Part shown: one piece after another, positions 13,195 through 22,300 of the stretch
Layout: each line of letters starts with the position of its first letter
Position numbering within the stretch: position 1 is the first letter of the stretch
Assembly: GCF_000003815.2 (NCBI RefSeq)
Contig: NC_049985.1
Span: forward strand, 12,242,416 to 12,306,415
Length of the DNA: 64,000 nucleotides
Source of the DNA: Branchiostoma floridae
Taxonomy: Eukaryota > Chordata > Leptocardii > Amphioxiformes > Branchiostomatidae
Direction of reading: 5' to 3'
The notes under the pieces: model-generated
Told to the model about the DNA's origin: nothing
The model's input: only the letters and a program-made list of their open reading frames with translations
Databases searched by the model: none
Program-made: the position numbers and the translations under genes

Positions 13195-13264
13195 CTATGT
13201 GTGAGTGTGTGTGTGTGTGCGTGTGTATGTGTGTGTGTGTGTGTGCGTGTGTGTGTGTGCGTGT

Positions 13265-13300
<36 letters not shown>

Positions 13301-13303
13301 ACG

Positions 13304-13339
<36 letters not shown>

Positions 13340-16300
13340 TGTGTGTACGTTGTTAATGGAAATCGGAAAGACATTGTCTTTTCTGTGAATTCCAATGAAG
13401 GGACTTTTTCATATCAGTTTAGTGCATGAATACTATTCAATGCCATACAACTGTATCTATGTATTGCAAACTCCTCCTTTGAAACGTGACATCATGCAGA
13501 TAAATAGGAATGGGTCGAATTTGATATCTAGAGTGCATGTGTGTACTACGCAGGCATACACAGTTGTTTGTAAAGAGAAGTAGCCCTTTTCTTGTAATTT
13601 ACTGTCATCTGACATTTACAGAACCTATCAAGAATTCCTTGTGAAGAACAAAAGCCGATTGCATTCGTGGAATTCTATTGAAAAAGAATTTTGCATCAGA
13701 TCAGTAAAACTAATTTAGCAACTTTAAGCCGTAAAAAAATAATTCAAGTAATTTGTCTAGAGAAGAATTGAATAATGAGATCTGCTTACGATGACTGGCT
13801 TCTTTGCAACCAACCATCACCAATATCAATGAAACCATCGCTTTCTAATTAAGAATTTTATTCTATCCAAACATTTAAGATTAGTTTTCTTCAAGCTTCT
13901 GGTCTTACAATCAATTGTCTGTATGCGTAAAACACATTTTAACATTTTAAATGGCTATGTCTTTGATAAATCGTATTTAGAGGATCTGGGGCCATTTTGA
14001 CTACAACTATTTGCTTGTTTTTTAAATGTTGAATTTTTTCAATGTTTAGACTTATACTTTAGTTTTGGCTCCTTTGCCTTTGTATGAAAACCAAATAACC
14101 TGAAATTTGATATGAGGGTGCGCACGGTATGTCCCCAGAGGAATTCATTCACACTTATGGCATGCTACAAACTTCAATGGCTGCTGTAGAGTCGTGGGCT
14201 GCTTTATATCGTGTGGAGGCAATAGCCAAGAAAACAAAAGACATTCATTGGTAATAAGCCGCCATAAGATGTATTTCATTCAACGAACTCTAGCCCACAA
14301 ACCTCTCTGTTCACCTAACTGCTGATGTTAATAGATCTTTAGATTGTATATTAATATTGTTTTATGCTGCCTTTATCGTAAATTTTGAAGAAATATGACG
14401 TGTGTTGTAAAAATCAATGCAATTCAGCCCCTACGAGGACTGCAAAGTTGATTGAGAAATAAAGTGTGAAAGTGTGAAAGTACCCAAGAATTTTCAATTC
14501 AGAATTTTTACCATTTATGACCAAAAATGTATATTTGTTGTTCTTGTGTCATAAAAAATGTCAAATAATCTGGAATTTGGTAAAGGGGTAGCTTTCTTGG
14601 AATGATAAATGGGTCCCGTAGAACAGTGCATTTTGCATAGATGAGGGTGTTCCAGAAGAGTTCATTCTGATATTGGGGCAACTTTCTTTAAAATCCATTT
14701 TGGAGTGGGATGATGTTTTGGAACAGTGCATGGAGATAAAAATGGTTTAAGATATGCTGAATATGAATACGCGCAAATGTCGGCATTTCTAGTTAAACTA
14801 TCGTTAGCAACAAAGTGCAAATCTATTGCAACTCAATATGTTCATGTGCACGCCATATTGATACATACATTTTAGTGGTGGTTAAAAATTCGATTCATTT
14901 AGAGCTGCAAATCTGTTTTCTGAGGCAGATCTGTGGGCAAGATCCTTTAGAGATAAAGAAACAGAAGAGTCCAATGGCCATCTCGGCAACGTGTACCACA
15001 GCATTGACGATGATAAAATCAACAACCCACAACATACTGGTCACCAAAGTCAACATGGGGGACAGCTAAAAGCAGAAAATACAGACATTAAGGCCCGGAA
15101 GGTTGCTTGCTTGGTGGACAACCCGATGTACGAGCCATGTGAGTTCCATGCAAAACTTTCACACTTTATTTCTCAATCAACTTTGCAGTCCTCGTAGGGG
15201 TTGAATTGCATTGATTTTTACAACACACTACATATTGCTTCAAAATTTACGATAAAAGCAGCATAAAACAATATTAATATACAATCTTAAAATTTATTAA
15301 CATCAGCAGTTAGGTGAACAGAAAGGTTTGTGGGCTAGAGTTCGTGGAATGAAAGACATCTTATGTTGGTTTGTTTTGATACGTGGTGGCTTCAGTCTTA
15401 CATTCTGGAGTGGGTTATAGGAAGACTCTACAACTGGAGGCAGAAATTGTCTACAGGGATGTGTATGTACTGTCCTTCAAGATCCACTGCAGCTCGCGTA
15501 GGGAGGCTTCCTGTCGCCTGGACTGCAGCGTGGGGAGTTGGCGATGTTCAATACCAATGATTTCGAGCAGAGTTTTTGAATTTTTTCCAGTTCATCCGAC
15601 AAGGTCTTTCGAAGACCTCCCAACACAGGTGATCTATACTCCAAAATGGGCCGAATGAATGAGGTATAGATAGATAGATAGTAGTAGGTCAGAGGGTAGC
15701 CCCGCCCTTTTAGCAAGGTGAACATATATGTGTATCCGTGGTTGTGCTTTAGACATCATACTTTTAACGTTTTCGTCCCAAGATCGCAGGTAACGATAAC
15801 TCCCAGAAGTTTGAATTTTGAAACTTTCTCCACTGGCTGACCACACAACATGAGCGGTGGGGGATCCACTGGGACTCTGCGGAAGCTTATTGCCATGTCT
15901 TTTGTTTTCTTGGCTTTTGTCTCCACACGGTATAAAGCAGCCCATGATTCTGGACAGTCATTGAAGTTTGTAGCATGCCAGGAAGAGATCCATTAAACAC
16001 TCCGGGTTAGTCAGGTCATCCACTACTTCACTGGGGTGACGCTGGGGTGGATGTTTTCGTCCAGATAGTTGCATGGCAATGGCGAATGACGTCAGCGACA
16101 CTAGTCCTCCCAGGGGTGTGACAGCTAGAACAGACAGTAACTCCAAGACACTTCCCATTCCATGGTCCATGTGTTGATTACGGCCTCTCAGGTAACTACA
16201 GATGCATGACCAGAGGTTTCGTCTTATGCTTATGCCCGACCTTGCTAAGCTACACAAGAGCTTCCCGTGATCAATAATACTAAACGCGCGTGGGAAGTCA

Positions 16301-19300
16301 CATGGACGTCCATGTTGGGATTGCTTTTCATCTATCGTCATGCCATGCTTGTGTTTTCTGTATATATGAGGGCTGGGATGGTAGACTTACCCCGCCTGAA
16401 ACCATGCTGTGAATTTAAGTCGGTGTCTCGCAATAGTAGCTCACGGACCTCGAACACTTTGCCAAGGCAACTAGTCAAGGAGATCCGACGAAACTCTTCG
16501 GAACCTTTCGGGTTGGGCGTTTTGGGCACAGAAACATCGAGTTCCTCTTTGCATTTGCTTGGAAAGGTTCCCTTCTGAAGACAACTGTTGTAAATGTCAG
16601 TCAGGACAGGAGCGAGCTCCTCGTAGAAGGTTGTCAGAAGCCAAGGTGGTACTTGATTCCCCCGGTTGCCTTACGTGCATTGACCCGCTTCAGCTGGAGT
16701 TCACCTGACCTATGCTTAGTTCAGGTAGTGACCCGTCCGAGAGATGGCTGGCTACATACATGTACGCAACATCGTGAATGACACGCTGTACGTTGGCCCA
16801 GACTGAGAAGTGTTCGCTCAGAGATTGGCACGTCTTTCTCCTCGGTAGCTGAGCTTTGAGGAATTGTATCTCTCGGCGCTGAAACTCCTATCAGGGACTT
16901 GACCATGCTGAACCATTTGTTGGAGTCTGTGTGCTTGAGATGTTCTGCTTCTCTCTGGTAGTACAACATTTTGGCATTCTTCAGACATCATTGAAGCTTG
17001 TTTCTCGGGTTTCGGTAAGCATCAGTGTTACCTGACATATAGGTTTTCTTGTGTCGCAGCAATCAAACGTAAATGCGTGGGGATATCTAGGGCTTGTCTT
17101 GGGACGTGACATTTCCCTTCTTCAGACGACGGAGTTGGTGTGTCTTGTTGTTTGCTACCATTTCTGACACAAGGAAATTAGAGGTGCAATTTAAAGGGAG
17201 TGTTTTAAGCAATTTGTTTTTCCTTTTGATTGCAAACTACAGTGCCTGTATTCATGTATCGGTCAACAGAGAATGGAACACGTCGCCTTAGAATAGTATG
17301 GCATCGTTGTTGATTGCGGTTTACTGTACTCTTGAAATGTTTATCAAGATTACTTACTTTGACAAAATTATGGGTACTGCTTTGTCTTCCTTTAAAGAAA
17401 AGAAGTATACTCGCATATGCATCTGTCTGCATGTGACATCGCATCGCATGTGACAATAGGTAACACAAATAACCCTCAATATACCGTGGCTTTATTTCAT
17501 GGAAATCATTAACAAACAGAAGACAGTATGATAAAAAGGCTTGGCAGTCATGTATAGCTCTTGAAAAGGAAAGATTGATGGCAGTACTTAAAGGAGGATG
17601 TGGAATATTGTCTACTCACAGATAACAACGATGCTGCAGACAATTGTGAGTTCCCCAGAAGCTTCTACAAGACATTTCTTCGTCCGAATCTACTCCTCAT
17701 CATCATCATCGCCATCTGTGTAGCAGCCGTCATTGGTGCAGGGGCTGGCCTCGTCGCATTTCTCACGTCCGGAACAGCAAACGCGCCGACAACAACTAAC
17801 GTAAGAAAATGTGTAAGGTCTTTGAAATGTTCTAGCTTCTCGCTTACATTTACTGCAGCATTCCTTTTAGCACAAAAGCTTCTATGTTTTGACAGTTTTA
17901 GCAGTGTCTTAAAAAGCGAAAAGTAACAGCTTCTCAAGCAACTGGATTACATTTTGAAGTTTCCCAACTCATGTAGTTGCTTGAATAACAGTGCATCTAT
18001 TTGATCCATTTAATGGAATAACTGTTATCTTGCGCAGCTCTACTTGAAGGAAAACCCAACCAACTCAACAGTCATGTCTACATGGACGACAGCTGATGGT
18101 GAGACGGGTGTGTCTCCGACCGATTCCTATCTGGAAACGAGTCCGTTTCCGCAAGCTGGAACAACAAAGACGATCACACCGGCAACTACAGCCAAGGTAT
18201 TACTAAAAGTTTAAGATCTTTGAAATAATGCCCAGACTATAATGAATCACATTTCATAAGTATTGTACATGATTGTATATTTATTTGTCGCCAGGTTTTG
18301 ACACATAATGTCGAAAAGACAAGATTTGACCAGCTTCAGAAGACCGGAAAACAACCTTCAACGACCAACCAAGGTACGAGAACGACACTCAGACAACAAA
18401 TTATCCCCCAACGTAACTAGAAACAGCTGTACAATGTTCCGTAACGACGTGTCCTGCTTACGTTGCCTGAATTCCGACAACTCTAGTCCCTATGAATGTT
18501 GATATAAAGGAAAGTCTAGTATTCTCTTGTTAGCTCTTTTCATTATTTGCCGGAGATGACAAGAAATACCCACCCATCACATTCTTCAATAATACCCTCT
18601 CTTTCCCGGTCCCCCACACAGGAGAGTGCTACCAAAGTCTGGGTTGCTGGAAGGACAGTCTCAACCACACCATTCCAACACTCGAGGGGACAGATCCACG
18701 CCTGGATAACGCCTATGGAGCACGGAGTAACCCTGTCGAGAAGTGTTACCAGGTAGCACATTCTCGTGGGTTTACCGTGTTTGCTGTACAGGATGGCGGA
18801 CAGTGTTTCGGATCTGCTGATGGCCACAACACTTTCTTCAAGTACGGACGTTCCTCCGACTGTGGAGTGGACGGGGAAGGCGGGCCTCGGGCAAATGAGG
18901 TCTACCTGATTGGTAAAACTTGATTATTTATCACATTTATTTAGCCCTGAATAGTATTTATGACAGGAAACGTGATAGTCACAAAAATCATGATAGATTG
19001 TTTTCGAACTGTTATTTCAATCTACTGGTGAATTAATGTCAAAATGATGTGTCATCACACTTTTCTCTTGACACAAATTTAGACCAGTTTTTAAAATCTT
19101 TTACTAGTGAATGAATGTGATAGAGGGGTGCTATCATATCTTTCCATCAATAGACACAAATCCTTTCCCTCTTACAAGTGAATTAATGTGATTAAGACGT
19201 ACTACATGATGTACAACAATTTAAGGCTAGCAAAATCAATTTTAAGCTGTTTCCTTGATGAATGTTTTCCTGCCACTCCACACGGGGGGGGGGGGGTGAG

Positions 19301-22300
19301 GGGGTGATCGAATGTGTTTCGGACGGTACCATTATACGGCTTTCGCGAGTTCTCTTCTTTTAACCCCATCTACTTATGTCCATAGTTGATAAATACTAGA
19401 TCAATGTCATCAATATCTTCAACATCCATAAGTCTTACTAGAAGTGGTTTGTGTGCTCCGTGTATTGTACGTTTCTGCTTTGTCCATTGCACATTGTGAC
19501 ATTGGGCCGTCCGGAAGTCCGTTCAGTCATTAGTTCATTCAAGTTATGACGAGGGTCTGTACACCTGACAGGTAGCGCGTCTAAGTAGATGTAATGAGAA
19601 GGAAGGAAGTTGTCGGTCTATGAGTTGCAAGATATACATAGAAACAATCACAAAACTAACAAGACTGGCAATAAAAATGTATTATTGCCATGACGACGAT
19701 TGAGGGTACAACAATACAGCTCAAATCAGAAAAAGACTGGAACTTCCCTGTCGCACCATCCCTGGCACAATATACTAGCCCACCTGTAACATAAACCTAC
19801 AGCCAGCAGAAATGTACTATCCCCGGTACAGCACAATGGTCTGTCAGTGACCTAAACCTACAGCTGAGCACTACAGAAGTATTTCCTGTCTGCCTGAGGC
19901 GTATGGCTTGAACAAGCTCTAGAAAAGAAAATGTATCCTTCATAACATAACATAACAACCAAGACAACGTAATCCATTGTGCAGACTTCCCCTGTCTACC
20001 ACTAGTTTCAAAGGATAAATTCCTCCAGGAAGCCAGTGTGACCTACATTTCACCATTGCATACCAGAGATACATCTGGAACAGATTTGGGGGGGGGGGGT
20101 CTTGCATACCCAGCATAGTGCATTCCTGTGGAAAAATTCCTGTGCAATTCCTAGAATTTTTGCACACTGAATGCAATATATACCACTTGACGACTCCCCT
20201 GAGGCGTCGTCAAAAACCTACAAGTGAAGGGGAAAACAGCCCCCCCCCCCAGGACGGTCAGGATTATAATTATAGCATTACTTCGCTAGTAGTAAAATAC
20301 GTATTTATTAGTGAAAAAAATGTGATTGCACGACTGTATTACATTAATTTACTTGTAAGAAGTAAAAGACAATAATAAGTCTTAGTGAAAAATATGACTG
20401 CATGCCTCTATCACATTAAGTCACCAATAAGAGGTAAGACTTAATATCTCCTGGTGAAAATGTGATAGCACCCCTCTATCACGTTTATTTAAGTAGTAAG
20501 GTGAAAAAGGAGTGTGTCTATTAGTTACAAAATGTGATAGTACCCCTCTGTCACATCAATTCACTAGTAAGAGCATAGTTCTTGTCTACTGTATTGGTGA
20601 AATAATGTGATATCATTGTGACAACCATCACCACGTGTAAAAGTATTTAATTAAAAGTCTTCGATTTAAAAACTTTTAAAACTAAAATGATGTGATAAAT
20701 AGACAGTACTGATTGGTATGTGACGCTCGATTACCTCCATACTGTTTTCACTCTGGAGGTTATGTGGGGCATATCTCAAGAGGGTTTGAATATCTGGAAG
20801 GTTTGCAATGGTTTTCGGTAGGTGGGTAGGTGTGGGATGGTGACTGTGCAGGTCTACTTTGGGCTCCTGTTAATTAACCTTGGTACTGCAGCAGCATGTT
20901 TTGTATTATATCTTTGCACCTCGACATGCTGTGGTGTTGACCTTTATGTGGTGTGTAACTGTTACATTTAGGCTTATGTGGTGTCAATTTGGGCCTTAGA
21001 GAATATGTTAATGGTTGTGATGATATTTTGTACGTGGGAAGGCGCTGTGACCCCAACCGTTCTGAAGTATTTATGTCCCTCTGGTGGTCAACCGTGGTAC
21101 TACAGCAGCGGTTTTATTTTTGTGTTAGCCCCCCTCCCCCCGTATAGAATGGTATAGTTTGCACGTAGTTCATTGGTAGAGGGGATCAGTCGACAGCGCG
21201 TTGTGCACGTGGTTGCTGTATATCTCCTGGTCTAATTAAGGACTACAAGCAGAGGGAGGATAGTTTGTTTTGTCACTTCAATTCCTGTTACAACGTTTAC
21301 GATGCCTGTTTTGAAAATTTAGCCATCTTTTTTCACCCATCTCATTAGTTTGGCAGTCCATGTCATCCAGAGGCTGTCATCCATGCATAAACGTTCTTGC
21401 TGTGGCCTCACAGATACTCATTATGTACTACTAGTAACTAAATCATGTTAAGATGAACATCACTATGCATTGATTATGCACAAAGCTGCACATTTATAGT
21501 GTGTATGAGCGTATAGGAAACTGATTCCCCTCTTCTTGTAGTCCTTAATTACACCTTATACTGTTAGTCATTCTTTGTCCTTTTACAAACTATTGACCAT
21601 GTCCCTCGCCAAAACCTGGCCACCATCACAAAAACCCAACCAACTCCTATCCAAACACTCTTAATATTTCATGGAGGTATGAGGTCTACGAACTCTTGTT
21701 TCCTTCTAAACCGTCTAGTAAAGCCTCCTTTAGTACACACAAATTCACGCTTACGTTACTTCAATAAATTGTACCATGAACGTTTTGTATACGCGAGAGG
21801 CCGAATGAGGTGAAGGTCATGAATATAAATATGACACTGCTGATGATAGATCTCTCGTCTGCACCAGGAGTCAATGTTGCACTGGGAAAGACAGCGTTCC
21901 AAACAAGCGAGTACAAACCTACCGAGGGGAATGCCAGTCTTGCCGTAGACGGGAACACCGATACCAACTACCATCATGGTTCCTGTACACACACTGTAGA
22001 CTCTCCGGGAGAGACTAACGCGAGCTGGTGGGTGGATCTTGGTCAATCATATGTGATTGACAGGTACGTGCAGAGCTTTTATATGTAAATACCAGTCATC
22101 AGAATATATGTACATAAGCAATCAGAATATACACAAACACATGCACATGCACACACACACGTAACATGTATACACACACCACAAATACACACGAACACAC
22201 TTACAGACACATATGCGCGCACACATACACACACACACATGACACACATGAACCTAATTTCAAATCTCCATAGTTGATTTGTAGTCTTTAAAGTTAATCG

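Noticed and set aside
12963-13429. Open frames of Val-Cys and Thr-His repeats
   Set aside because: Pure translation of the TG microsatellite. Only the small exon 12997-13071 is real.
14815-15069. Frame through the third NPxY exon that starts from the earlier acceptor at 14950
   Set aside because: That frame terminates. Using the AG at 14951-14952 keeps phase 1 and joins the TM exon, matching the repeated peptide pattern.
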